Shown here piece after piece: positions 23,586 to 35,207 of a stretch of 64,000 nucleotides of DNA; within the stretch, counting starts at the first letter, position 1; each line of letters opens with the position of its first letter. A program made the position numbers and the translations under genes. This DNA is from Cocos nucifera (Eukaryota > Streptophyta > Magnoliopsida > Arecales > Arecaceae). The notes below the pieces were generated by a model. It searched no databases, was not told the origin of the DNA, and was given only the letters and a program-made list of their open reading frames with translations. The DNA lies in NCBI GenBank assembly GCA_006176705.1, contig QRFJ01001908.1, positions 1 through 64,000 of the forward strand, read 5' to 3'.

Positions 23586-24320
23586 TTGAGCCTACAAATT
23601 CGATCTTTTCTTAGCCATGTAGGATTCTATCGTCGCTTCATCAAAGAGTTCTCTAAAATTTCTCATCCTTTATGTAATCTGCTCGCTAAGGATGTTTCTT
23701 TTAACTTTGATGAAAATTATCTTAAAGCTTATGAAATCTTAAGAGAAGCTGTGACCAAAGCTCCAATCATACAACCTCCTAACTGGTCACTACCTTTTGA
23801 AATTATGTGCGATGCCTCAGACTTTGCCATAGGAGCTGTCTTGGGCCAAAGGGTAAACAAATATCCTGTAGTGATCTATTATGCCAGTAGAACTCTGAAT
23901 GAAGCACAAATGAATTATACCACCACTGAAAAAGAGTTGCTAGCCATTGTGTTTGCCCTAGAAAAGTTTAGATCATATCTATTAGGATCAAAAATCATAA
24001 TTTACTCGGATCATTCAGCCTTGAGATACCTGCTCTCAAAGAAAGATGCTAAACCATGATTAATTAGATGGATTGCTACAAGAATTTGATATTGAAATTC
24101 GAGATAAGAAGGGATCTAAAAATATTGTAGCAGACCATCTATCTAGGATCCTAGTTAAAGATAGTGAACCTGTATCAATCAGAGAATCTTTTTCAGATGA
24201 ACAATTGTTAACAGTTTCACATACAAAGGCTCCTTGGTTTGTAGGTATTGTCAATTACTTAGTCGTAGGACAAATTTCTGATGGTCGGTCTAAGAATGAG
24301 AAGGATCGATTCTTTGCTTA
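23586..24320 (+). pseudogene. pol: RNase H of the Athila-like element
   Basis: Continues from the RT connection (H-V-G-F-Y-R-R-F-I-K) into RNase H: C-D-A-S-D-F-A-I-G-A-V-L-G, T-E-K-E-L-L-A and Y-S-D-H-S-A-L-R-Y-L carry the three acidic residues. A TGA at 24057 replaces the Arg of the usual K-P-R-L-I-R-W, a frame change near 24072 follows, and the I-V-A-D-H-L-S-R end is readable up to a TAA at 24319. Confidence 0.9.
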
Positions 24321-24321
24321 A

Positions 24322-25530
24322 ATCAAATATTATTATTGGGAAGATCCTAAGCTTTTTAGAATTTGTGCTGATCAAATCATTCGTAGATGTGTTCCTGAAT
24401 CTGAACAATGGAGTATCTTACAACTTTGTCATACCCTTGCTTGCGGAGGACATTTTTCTGAATGAAAAACTATGGCCAAAGTATTGCAGAGTGGTTTTTA
24501 TTGGCCAACATTATTTAAGGATGGCCATACTTTTAGTCAGGAGTGTCTTAAGTGTCAAGCCTTAGGGAATATTTCAAAAAAAGACGTGATGCCTTTTAAC
24601 CCCATCTTAGTAGTAGAAATTTTTGATGTATGGAGAATTGATTTTATGGGACCTTTTCTACCTTTCAATGGATTTGAATACATTTTAGTAGCTGTCGATT
24701 ATGTTTCTAAATGGATTGAAGCAATAACAACATGAACCAATGATCATAAAGTAGTCTTAAAATTTATTCAGAAGAATATCTTTTCTAGGTTCGGATTTTT
24801 ACGTGCTATCATTACCAACGGAGGTACCCATTTTATAAATCACTAATTTCGAACTTTATTACAAAAATATGGGATGACACATAAGATAGCTACACCATAC
24901 CATCCACAAACAAGTGGTCAGGTAGAAGTATCTAATAGAAAAATTAAGAATATCTTACAAAAAACTATTAGGCCTGATCGAAAAGATTGGTCAGATCGAT
25001 TAGATGATGCATTATGGGCCTATAGGACAGCTTATAAAACTCCTATTGGAATGTCTTCTTATAGATTAATCTATGGAAAAGCATGCCACCTTCCAGTAGA
25101 ACTTGAACATAAAACATATTGGGCAATAAAATAATTAAATTTTAATTTAAACCAAGCTGGTTCCAATCAGATGTTACAATTGAGTGAATTAGAAGAATTA
25201 AGACAAGTAGCTTATAAAAATTCAAAAATCTATAAGGAGAAAATGAAAGCCTTCCATGATAAACATATTTCAAGAAAAATCTTTGAACCAAATCAACAAG
25301 TCTAGTTATTTAACTCAAGGCTTCAATTATTTTCTAGAAAATTAAAATCCAGATGGGATGGACCTTACATAGTTAATCATGTATTCCCACATGGTGCAAT
25401 CAAACTCTATGATCCTAGGACTAAAAATTTCTTTAAGGTAAATGGCTAAAGGCTTAAACCAGATATTGAAGGGATATCATTAAATCAAAATATTGACCAA
25501 GTACAATTAACAGAATCATAATGAATTAAA
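24322..25530 (+). pseudogene. pol: Integrase of the Athila-like element
   Basis: In a single frame from 24322. The zinc-binding region is C-H-T-L-A-C-G-G-H followed by C-L-K-C, the catalytic core has D in R-I-D-F-M-G-P-F (24640), and E in G-Q-V-E-V-S-N (24925). The second catalytic Asp is replaced by Asn (codon AAC at 24817 in I-T-N-G-G-T), 35 residues before the Glu, so the DD35E geometry survives but the enzyme should be inactive. In-frame stops lie at 24463, 24733, 24844 and 25132. C-terminal fragments (L-K-S-R-W-D-G-P-Y near 25350) reach about 25530. Confidence 0.9.
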
Positions 25531-26692
25531 CTGTATTTTATCTAGCTGAAGACAATAAACTTAGCATTTGTTGGGAGGCAACCCAATACTTCTTGAATCT
25601 AATTTATTCTTTTTAGCTTCTTTTCTTTTTAGGCTAAGTTGGAGGAGGACCAAAAAGCTGGAGAAGGATCATAAGCTTCAAGACCTATGCTAAATAAATA
25701 AACATAATTTACACCCTTTTATTTATTTTTTCTCTCCATCGAGGACAATGTCAATTTAGTTGGGGGGTAAAAAAATAATAAAAAATAAAAAAATAATTAA
25801 AAAATAAAAATATATATATATATAAATAAAAATAAATAAAAATAATAATAAATAATAAAAAATATATAATAATAATAATCAAATTTTAAAACTATTTTGA
25901 AAATTTTTGAATAAACCATATTTTAAGAAAGAGAATCTTAGGCAAAATAAACTAGAAAAAGTAATAAAATTAGAAAGTATTAACTAATAATGGTAGCAAG
26001 TTAAGAAGCAGATTACTTGGTCAGACCATTAGCAGCCTACTTAGGTCATTTAAAGGCTAACAGCACTTCTAATTGCACATGCACACTAATGAAGCACAGT
26101 AGGTGTTGATTATAAGGCTAAATTGAGGATTCAATTATCACTAAAAATTGATGGTTTATATATATACCTCAATTAAAGAAACTTAAATTTAAGAAAAGAG
26201 CTACCTGCTTAAATAAAAAAGTGCAAAATATAGAGTATATGTAGATTGCCCTAAACTAGAACTCTACACCTAAGTCAAGTGTAGAAGTTCACATCAAATG
26301 GTGAAGGGATGGCTAGGATGCTCAGCACAATTTTCAAAAAAAAAAAAGAGAGAAAAAAAAAGAAAAAGTAGTGTGAAAGCTATCTTAATTCATGCACTTA
26401 ACTTGGGAGTATATAGAAAACTAACCAAAATAGGTGATTAAAGAAGATTCATTTGTCCTTTGAATCAACACCTAAATGTTAAGTTAGTATTCATGAAACC
26501 AAGTGCTGAAAATCTTTAGATGAACTCTAAGATAGTTTTTGATTAATCTACCATAAAATTTACTTCTGAAACTCAATACTTAGTTAGTGATATTGCCTAA
26601 ACTTTTGATCTTAAATCCTAGATCTATTCTTATGAAGGAGAATCTCAATAAAATATGATAATTAATCTAAATTAAATTCTTTCTTTACTCGA
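25531..26692 (+). other. 3' non-coding region of the Athila-like element
   Basis: About 1.16 kb with no coding signal. Some Athila elements have an env-like ORF here (family knowledge); none is visible. It includes an A/T low-complexity tract at 25768-25900 and an upstream purine-tract-like motif at 25740-25768. Confidence 0.65.
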
Positions 26693-26718
26693 GGACAAGC
26701 AAAGCTTAAGTTGGAGGG
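26693..26718 (+). other. Polypurine tract of the Athila-like element
   Basis: CGAGGACAAGC followed by AAGTTGGAGGG ends directly at the 3' LTR start. The CGAGGACAA...AAGTTGGGGG form is usual before Athila 3' LTRs. Confidence 0.75.
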
Positions 26719-28318
26719 TGTAATAAGTACCATAAATTCACTAATAAAAGTATTAATTTATCAATTAATTTATATTAATTTTTAAAAATTAATGATTAAT
26801 TTATATTTAATTTTTGAGAAATTTATATTTTTATTAATTAAAAAATAATAAAAATTAAAAAAATAAAATTTTATTATCAGTGGAAAGAGATCATTTTTTT
26901 GATCATAACAAAATAAGTTTGAAATAAAATGGAGCTAAAACGAAGAAGATATGAATTTTTAAAGAAATAAAAGAAAAAAAATTAAATAAAAAAAAGAAAA
27001 ATGGCTCAGTCGGCTCTGCAAGCCAAGCCAAGCCATCAAAGTTGACTCAGCCATAGAAGCCACTAGCCGATCCATGATCCAGACATGGACCGCTAGTTCA
27101 GCAGACACCAACGAATCATGGCGTGACACGTGGCGGACCTAGACCCTTAAAGGGTCCACAAAAATTTATCGTGGCTCATAGGACAATTTGGTCTTTTCAC
27201 TTGGCAATAGAGGCACTGATTGGCTGTGGTGTGTTGTGCGGCCGGTCCATGCAATCCATAGGAACAGTAATTGCACCATCAGATGGCTACGGTAGCTTGC
27301 AGTCAAGATCGAACAGTTATGGTTATTTTTGGATTTGATTCAGCTTCAGACTTCATGCGGATCGCCATCCAATGGCAGCGCTCGATCCAAAGGATGATTC
27401 GATGGTCCAGAACACTCCCGATGGTGATCAAGACTCCTGATGCATGATTTGCGGCTAGATTTCCTTCATCAATGTGTGATCGAACGGTCAGAATTTAATC
27501 CGACCTTATCTGGGCCGATATGCATCTGATTTTGATGATTTTTGGACCGTTGGATTCCTATTGAATGGATAGATTTTATCAGACTTATCAGATTTATATT
27601 AGAGCTATTTAAATTTAAATTTTACTCAGATTTCTTTATATTTTGATGATTAACAAGGCTATTAGTCCCATATTGCCTCCAGAAAAAAATAACCAACCTT
27701 TCTAGCTCTATAAAAAGGACCCCAGGCCTCTAGAAATTAATAGATCGGGTGAAAGGAAAGCCAAGGTATAGGGTGGAAGCTAAGCTCTGGGTTGAAGGTT
27801 GCTTCAAAGCTACAGTGCTGAGAAGAAGGGCCAGTCTTCTACACCATCTCCACACCTATGCTGATCTGCGATCTCCTTCTAGTTTTTTTTTCTCTTTCTT
27901 TTTCTTTAATTTTTTATATTTAAATTTTAAATTTTTTTATTTAATTTCTAATATTTAAATTCTAAATTTAAGTTTTAATAAAAAAAGCTTTATTATTCTT
28001 TTCAATTCTAGCTCTTTAAATTAATTGTTCTTTATTGCTCTTAATTTTATTGCAAGTAGACGCTAAGATCTAAATAGTGGATCTTAGTACCAAATTTATT
28101 TTTGCATAATTTAAATTCTACTTTTATCTATAAATCTATTTTTTGACTTAAAAAAATAAAATTAAAAAATAAAAAAAATCAAAGATTTTAGAATTAAATC
28201 ATTGCCTCTCTATGGATTCGACCCGACTCACTACTCTCTTCATAATTTTTAATCAATTTAAAAAGTCAGATTTAAACTGATAACACGGTGTCTTAATGAC
28301 AACATCGCGATCCTATCA
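26719..28318 (+). repeat. 3' LTR of the Athila-like element
   Basis: About 1.6 kb, the unmodified form of this LTR. It has a TATA-like TATAAAAAGGA at about 27710 and ends CTATCA. Compared with the 5' LTR it keeps the 27191-27833 segment that was replaced there. Confidence 0.9.
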
Positions 28319-28323
28319 GTACT
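28319..28323. repeat. Target-site duplication GTACT (right)
   Basis: Matches 16822-16826 exactly and adjoins the LTR end. Confidence 0.88.
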
Positions 28324-28734
28324 CAACTCATAATTTTCAAATCTACCATCGAAATGTGTGACCCTTGGAATCTCATGTTTTAATCATGGCAAATTGCTTC
28401 GAATTTGTAGTCTGTCATTCCATGTTGACCTTAAGGATTGATTTCGATAATATAAAATATTAGAGTATGGTACTAATGATTTTACACATCTTAGAGAAAG
28501 AAAAATAACTATTTATAGGAAATTCATGATATTTGAATTGATGAAGAATCTTTGAAGGAATTATTTTAATGTTTGAAGAGGCTTTTAGAGCATGTTGGAG
28601 AATTTAAGATGAATGGAGCCAACTTCAACTTTGAAATAGCTGACTTCAGGATGACCATAAGGTAAAATAGAGAGGTTGATTTCTACAAGGTGGTTAGAAG
28701 TCAAACTAAAACTCGAAGGAGTTGAACTCAATAT
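28324..28734. other. Flank right of the Athila-like element
   Basis: About 410 bases with no recognised gene or element end; the small ORFs on either strand lack family features. Confidence 0.45.
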
Positions 28735-29115
28735 TGTTGGCCCAAATATTGATTTTGATGAGAACAAATATTTGAGTATATATTTTTGACACTAACAAGT
28801 TGTTCAAGTATTTAAGAGGAGATTTCAAGAAGCTAGAAGTATATTTTAAAGATGCCCATAACCTTCATCTTGAAGACTCAAAGAAGCAACTTAAAGTAAG
28901 CCAAGCTATGAAAAATTCAAGTGAAGAAGGTATGGAGTCGACCCCTAAAGGTTTTGAGTTGACTCTACCATGCTATCAACATTTGGTATAGGTCTTGAGT
29001 CAACTCAAGGTGTCTTAAAGTCAACTTTGACACACCAGATTTAGCCAACATAGATCTTGAGTCGACTCTCATAGTTCTCAAGTCAACTCTCTTAGGAAAG
29101 ATAGAGAGCAATTTT
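28735..29115 (+). repeat. 5' fragment of a SIRE-type LTR (LTR B)
   Basis: Starts TGTTGGCCCAAATATTG and aligns with the start of the full LTR B at 33752 (shared GATTTTGATGAG...TTTGAGTATATATTT). It contains degenerate GAGTCGACTC motifs. After about 380 bases it is cut by an LTR A copy. Confidence 0.75.
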
Positions 29116-30010
29116 TATTAGATGTATGCCCTAAAAGCTAGATTGGCTAACATATGTACACATTTTAGAGGCATAATTTTATAATTAAAATTTTAAAATA
29201 AATAAAATTTAGATTATTTTTTATTTATATTATGTTTAAATTATGTCCATGAATCATCCAAGGAATTAACAAATGATGACATGTATTCTCGAGAGTTGAG
29301 AATTTGAAGCATGTGTTATTAGTGGTTAATTTCTAAATGCTCCTAATTGATGGATTATCATGAAGATGGTGATTGATCCAGATAGAATGGTACATGGATT
29401 ATTTTTTTTTGCATAGATGAATCTTGAGTCTATAGTATGGGACATTGGAGCGAGGGTGCAGGTGCTTGTTAGAGATCAAGAGTACCTTGCATGATCAGCA
29501 TAAAAAGTCACTAGGATGGCTATCCACTCGCTAGTGACTTACTCAATATTACAGTTATATAGATAGTTCTTTAACCTACGGTGCCTCGATTGTTCATAGT
29601 GGGATTGTTGTAGTTTGATTGTACAATCATTTGGTTACCTAGCTATTTGAAACTTTGTAGTGTATGTTGGCTATAGTAGGTTCATTATAGAAATAGGATG
29701 TGTACCAAAATAGGATCTATTGATTTAGTAGATAGGAAAAGGTCCTATGTAGTTCATGAGACTAAGTCATAAAATTCATGGCCATGGTAAGTTAATGACG
29801 GAAAAAAATTTTCATAAGATTTTACATGGACTCGAGTTGATTGAATCTAACATATAGCGGATGAATGGATTTGACAAGCTATCCTTAACTTGTGTCTTAT
29901 TGGGACTCATGATAGATGAACCGGATAATATGGTAACTACATCTAGAAGTTCATATTCAGTTATGCTGGATTGCCACTACATACTACTAGGTGTCACTAG
30001 TAAATATAGG
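29116..30010 (+). repeat. 5' fragment of LTR A, diverged
   Basis: Starts TATTAGATGTATGCCC and follows LTR A, with many substitutions, for about 900 bases (to the ACTAGGTGTCACTAG segment at about 30000). It then stops abruptly. No intact coding sequence. Confidence 0.75.
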
Positions 30011-30158
30011 GTTCGATGATTAGAGCATAAGCATGAATTTCAAAGCATTTTTAATGAAATCATAAAATCAAATCCAAACCCAGGACCTTCTTATTAAATT
30101 ATGATCATATAATATGTATTTATAACATAATTATAGGTCGTAGAAGAATACCTGAATT
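30011..30158 (-). repeat. Left part of an unidentified LTR-like sequence
   Basis: Removing the solo LTR at 30164-32428 joins this stretch to 32434-33751. The joined sequence reads, on the minus strand, like an LTR downstream of the TATA box near 32826. Family not recognised. Confidence 0.4.
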
Positions 30159-30163
30159 GCTTA

Positions 30164-32428
30164 TGAAGGAAAATTTCTATTTTCTGCTGCAGGATCGTGT
30201 AGATCTGATCAGATCTGACATGAATTTTTTTAAAAAAATTTTAAATAATCTGATCAGATCTAAGAGTTCTCAGATCTAATCATGATAATTTAATATTAAA
30301 AATTAAAATAAAAATTAAATCAAATTTAATTTCATACCTTGTTTGGGTAATATGATTATCCTGCGATGATCCTGATGTTTCCTGAGGTTCTGGAAGGAGC
30401 CACGCATGTGCCTAACCTCTACCAGTATCTACTCAGAAAAGATCTAGATATTTTCTCTTCTTAAATTTTTTCTCCAAAGATCAAATCTAAATCTGATATG
30501 GAAGTCCTTCAAAAAATTTCTGAAGGCAGCATGTCCGTCTCACAAACACCATCGCATAGATGCTGAACTCTTCATAAATTTAATTGGATCTTCTTCTCAA
30601 ATTTATGCCTAAGTTTTTAGGCATGTAGAAGAGAGGGAGAGAGAGGATAGAGAGGGCATGGGATATCTGGAATGGTAGCCTTTGGGTATGAAAAATATTT
30701 CTTCATGAAGAGCCTTGGTGCAAGGGTTCTTATACAAAAGCATAGCACCAAGTTAGAGTCCCTCTTTGATTGAAATCCTCTTTTTTTTGACCATTGGGAC
30801 TCCTCAAACTGATCTCCACGAAAATCCCCAGATCCCATCTAATTTTGATGCCAAAAATCAATCTAGAAGGTAGCGGCATGAGTAGATAAGGAAGAGTCCA
30901 CTGCGCCTAGGACTTTTCTCTCAAGAGTTTGTTTTGAATTAGACTCTATCATAACTCAGTCTAGATACCTCCAAAAATTATAAAATTTGGTACACCCAAT
31001 GTATAATTCATGCTCTATGACATAGCCAAAAATTAGATCAAAATGATTTCTAAATAATTTTCTAAAAGCATCTAATCAGGTGACCTTCAATTCTCTCAAA
31101 TAGGTCAACTTTTGACCCTAGTCCAATTTGACTATGAATGGATTTAATTTCTATAATTAATCTAACCTAGAATTATTCCAACCAGATGAAAATAAAATCA
31201 TTCAAAATATAAGAATGAGTCAAATCAAATTTGACTTAGTTGCGATAAATCAAAAAGATTTTAGAAGGAGAAAGTCAGGCTCAATCATATGCTAGCATGA
31301 TTACCTTGAACCTGATTGGATCTAATCCAAATCAATCGAACTGGGTTAGCTCAATTGATGATATCCAGACCCAAATTCTTATTTGTATGATCTAGTTAGA
31401 TTCAATTCTGTATGATAATGAGATATGTCATGATCTCCATCATCGATATCATTGAAATACCTTTCGATGGATCGAAACTTTTTTAATTCATACAATTAGA
31501 ATGATTGATCATCAAAATCATTCTAATTGCTTCCAAAATCTACTAGTGACACCTAGTAGTATATAGTGGCAATCCATCAGAACTGAAAGCGAACCTTTTG
31601 GTGTAGTTACCTATGTGATTGGATTCTTCTATCTTGAGCTCCGACAGGATTAGGGTTAAGGTGAACTCGTCAAACCCAATGTCCGTCATATGAATTAATC
31701 ATTCGATTCGAGTCCAATGTGAAACCGTAATAGAAACTCTTTCTATCATCTTTACTCTACCATGGTCATGGGCTTAAGGACTCAATCTCATGATTATCAT
31801 AGGATTACTCCTCATCTACTGAGGTAGATAGATCCCCTTATTGGTGTAATCCAATTCCTACAATGAACATGCTATAGCCAACATACACCTCAGGATTTTG
31901 AATGGTTAGGAGACCAAGTTATGGTGTAGTCAAACTATAACACCCTTAAGGTGAATTATCGATGCACCTCAAGTCAAAGAACCAAATACACCATTACAGC
32001 ATCGAGTCAGTCATCGACAAGAAGGTAGACTTTCTTATGACTACTCATGGTGGTCATGCTCAGTGCTCTCATTCTCTAACAAGTATTTGTACTCTCGCTC
32101 TGGTGTCTCCACACCATAGACTCAAGATACATCTATTCTAAGAAAGCAATCGTACACCAACCTTCTGGATCAATCACCATCCTCGTGATGATCCTACAGT
32201 TAGAAGCAGTTTATGAGTTAATTATGAAAATTCATGTCTTAAATTTTCAACTCTTGAAAATATGAATTATCATTACCATTAACTCAAAGGATGTATCATA
32301 GAAACTTTTAAATAACACTGTGATAAAAAAATAATTTATTTATTAATTTATAGTTAAAATTATAAAATTATCCTTAGAAGTGTATTACAAGTGAGAGCCA
32401 ATCTAGCTTCTTGAGCACACATCTAATA
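30164..32428 (-). mobile_element. Solo LTR A with GCTTA target duplications
   Basis: A full-length LTR A (2,265 bases) on the minus strand, from TATTAGATGTGTG at 32428 to CCTTCA at 30164. It is flanked by GCTTA at 30159-30163 and 32429-32433, with no primer site or interior. This is the product of recombination between the two LTRs of a former element. It fixes the true LTR A termini as TATTAGA and TTCA. Confidence 0.9.
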
Positions 32429-32433
32429 GCTTA

Positions 32434-33751
32434 ACCCTAATTCAGGTCGAAATTCCAGTAGAGGTTCAGTAGGGGTTCTACCAAGCACCCATATGTTCGC
32501 TCTCCAACGTTGATCCACATGGAGACTTGATCAAGATACGAACTCCTTGGAATAACTGAATCCTTACACTGAATTCTTCTTCTAAGAATTCTATTGGGTA
32601 GCACTTTCTTAAGACTTGCTTCCTTCCTCCTAGCCTTCATTCTCTCTTCCTTATTTTCTTCTTATCTTTCTTAATTTTCTTCCTTGACTCTTATCCTAAA
32701 AAGGATTTCTTGTCCTTATTAGGATCTTGTCTTAACAAGAAAAGAAAGAAAATAATTGGATAATAGGGAGAGTGAGTAAGAAAGAAAGGATCGGGATGAA
32801 TGATCTAATCCCCAATGCACATCCCTATTTATAATGTACATAGGGGTGTCAAATCATTATCTCATGCCCATTCCAGATTAGATTCTCACACCTATGCCAA
32901 TAATCTCATGCCTATTAATAATCTTAGAAAATGTGGAAAATAAAGAGAATTAGATCTAAGACTCGCTTCACGCAGAATGGACTCTTCAAAATTAATTCTA
33001 TGTTGTTTTCCGAAGTGTCAGGATGCATAATTAAAAGGCACCACTTATTGGATGCATTGGATGGTTTGGATCTGATCAAATGGTCATCTGATGGCCCTCA
33101 TTATTGGCACCAATCAGAAGTGTGGAGTGAGAAAAGTCAAAGTCCCAAACCACTTGGACTCTTGGTCGAAGTGGCGCCAACAAAAGAGGAGGTGGCTTGG
33201 TTGCTTCCTTTATCCAATTTTTAGATAACCAACCAAAGAGTTCCTCATGCAGAAGGAGTCCTCTACACCTCCTCATAATCTAAAGTTCATGCCACTTAAA
33301 TGTTACATGAAATAAAGTGGATAAACAATAGAAAGTTGGCACCAATCTCAAATCATGCGCCATAAGTCCTTGTGCACTAAACTACTGTCATGCATCAAGA
33401 GAGAGACTCTTTGGCACATGGGATGCAGATATCAGGCACCCATCCCTTAGCCTAATCAGCCAAGGGTCAATCTAATTAAGAACCTAATTAGATTGGATTT
33501 AAATTAGCCCAAATAGGAATAAAAATCGAATCCAATTCGAATGTAGGAGTTAGGGTTTGCAACACGTGCTAGCATGTGCAACTTGCAAACATGATCAAAT
33601 CTAATTTGACCCTTGATCAATTCTCTTTGTATGTGACTCATTGGGTTTCATATCTAGCTAGCAGTAGATCTAGATGCAAGTTGACCTAATTTGATTAAAA
33701 TTAATCTAATCGATTTACGTCAAATTGAGCTGACCTAATTCGAATAATTAT
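32434..33751 (-). repeat. LTR-like sequence of an unidentified family
   Basis: Continues 30011-30163 across the solo LTR. On the minus strand a TATAAATAG box lies at about 32826-32834 in a promoter-like context. The ORFs at 32931-33224 (+) and 33076-33276 (-) overlap and show no motif. The region ends where LTR B begins. Confidence 0.4.
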
Positions 33752-35206
33752 TGTTGATCCCAAGGATTGATTTTGATGAGTAACAAAAGATTTGAGTATA
33801 TATTTGAACTAATGAAGTTGATGAGATCATGTTTCAGGATGTATTTTAAAGTATCAAATAAAACATCCATATAAGTGCATTTGGAAATTGATAGAGAAGA
33901 GTTGGAGGAATTTGGAGCATAAATCACACCTGAAATAAGGCTTGAAAAAGATATCCCAAAACTAGAATTCAAGAGAAAAACTTTTGGACAAACTAAAATT
34001 TTTTCAGCATAAGAAGCCCATGAGTCGACTCGAGGTTCGACTTGTTGTTCAGCTCAAGCTGATATGCAGACTGGCATGCATAAGTTTCAAAAGAAGCAGT
34101 CTCGAGTGGAGGCTCGAGTTGACTCAAGATTCTCGAGTCGAAGTCTCAGTGAAAATTTAGAGAATGATAATTTTAGGGCAAGGTCTCGAGCAAAGGCTCG
34201 AGTCGACTCGAGGTTCTTAAGTCAAAGTCTTAGGAAAAATACAGAAGATGACAATTTTGAAGCAAAGTTGGGCACTATCTCGAGTGGAGGCTCAAGTCGA
34301 CTCGAGGTCCATGAGCTAAGGATCGAGTAGAGTAAAAAGTCTTGAGCAGAGTAAAAGATCTCGAGCTGAGGCTCGAGTCGACTCGAGGTTCGACTTGAAC
34401 TCCAATGGCTAGTTTCTGTAGATTATCCAAAACTATGCAGATTGGGTTCAAACGATCATTTTTGCTTCTTCGATGGTCAAATAAGGTTCTCCAGCCTATC
34501 AAACATAAAAAATCACCTACAAAATGTCTGGAGGAAGAGACATGACTATTCATTTATTGAGAGATATAAAAAATTAAAGAAAAGAGTCCAAAAAGCATTG
34601 AATAGAGAGCATTCAACTACCATCTTCAAGAAAAATTAAATCAAAAGATTTCATTCAGCAAGAAGATAAGCTCAAAAGCTCAAAAGCCTTCAATAAAGAA
34701 GATTCCAAAAAGCTTCATCGACTTATTTGCTCATCAAAGAAGCTTTTTGTTAATTTTTGTTGTTCAACTTTTCTCTTTCTTGTAACTTAGCTTCAATAGG
34801 ATTTTGAAGCTAAGGAGAAGGCTTATCCAAGCCTTAAAATTAGATTGTAAGCCAAGAGTTGGCTCAGAATTTGGTCGTGGTTGGTGAGTTGGTGTAAAAA
34901 TCAACTAGATTTTGGATAGTGAGCCTTGGAAAACTATCCGACTGTAATCTTGAAGAGATTATAGTAAAATTTTCAAGTGGGCCTTAAAGAGTGGACGTAG
35001 GTGGAAGGAGCACTGAACCACTATAAATTCTTTAGTATTTGTAATTGCCTTGTTTACTTCATTCCATTTATATTTTTGCATTTCTGTATACTTAGAACTA
35101 AAGCATACACCATCATATCACTTGTTTTTAAAAATAGCATCCAACTAGCTTTAAGTTTTGAAAAACCCAATTCACCCTCCCTTTCGGGTTGTCTTGCTGG
35201 ATAACA
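33752..35206 (+). repeat. SIRE-type copia LTR (LTR B), complete
   Basis: Starts TGTTGATCCCAAGG and ends GGATAACA (1,455 bases). The start, the late CCCAATTCACCCTCC segment and the end match SIRE/Maximus LTRs from memory. One base later a minus-strand LTR A begins. The SIRE primer site that should follow is found at 51443, across the gap and palindrome, with a matching AACAA target duplication. So this is the 5' LTR of the SIRE-type interior in the right arm. Confidence 0.85.
34100..34400 (+). repeat. Four ~86-bp tandem units with palindromic CTCGAGTCGACTCGAG
   Basis: Units begin near 34107, 34193, 34280 and 34366. Each has a GAGGCTCGAGTCGACTCGAGGTTC-type core; the 16-base palindrome CTCGAGTCGACTCGAG is perfect at 34197-34212 and 34372-34387 and degenerate in the others. 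It lies inside LTR B. The apparent ORFs over it on both strands are readings of the repeat. Confidence 0.8.
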
Positions 35207-35207
35207 A
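35203..35207. repeat. Target-site duplication AACAA (left)
   Basis: The last bases of LTR B plus one base of SIRE interior. It recurs at 51438-51442, directly between LTR A and the SIRE primer site, so the two places were adjacent before a minus-strand Angela-like element inserted. Confidence 0.7.

Larger units (their letters stand above)
16827..28318 (+). mobile_element. Athila-like Ty3/gypsy retrotransposon, decayed
   Basis: LTRs at 16827-19031 and 26719-28318, target duplications GTACT, a tRNA-Asp-like primer site, then gag, protease, RT, RNase H and integrase (gypsy order), a long 3' non-coding stretch and a purine tract. The RT with F-M-D-D and the protease with D-L-G-A-S match the Athila lineage from memory. 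Unlike the Angela-like element, most breaks are in-frame stops at codons that are Gln or Arg in the family. Not autonomous. Confidence 0.92.

Noticed and set aside
32931..33276. Possible host gene between retrotransposons
   Set aside because: Overlapping ORFs of under 100 codons on opposite strands, no motif, no visible splice structure; the region reads as an LTR.
34064..34553. ORFs on both strands through the 86-bp repeats
   Set aside because: Both strands of the palindromic repeat are open by chance, and the sequence lies inside an LTR.
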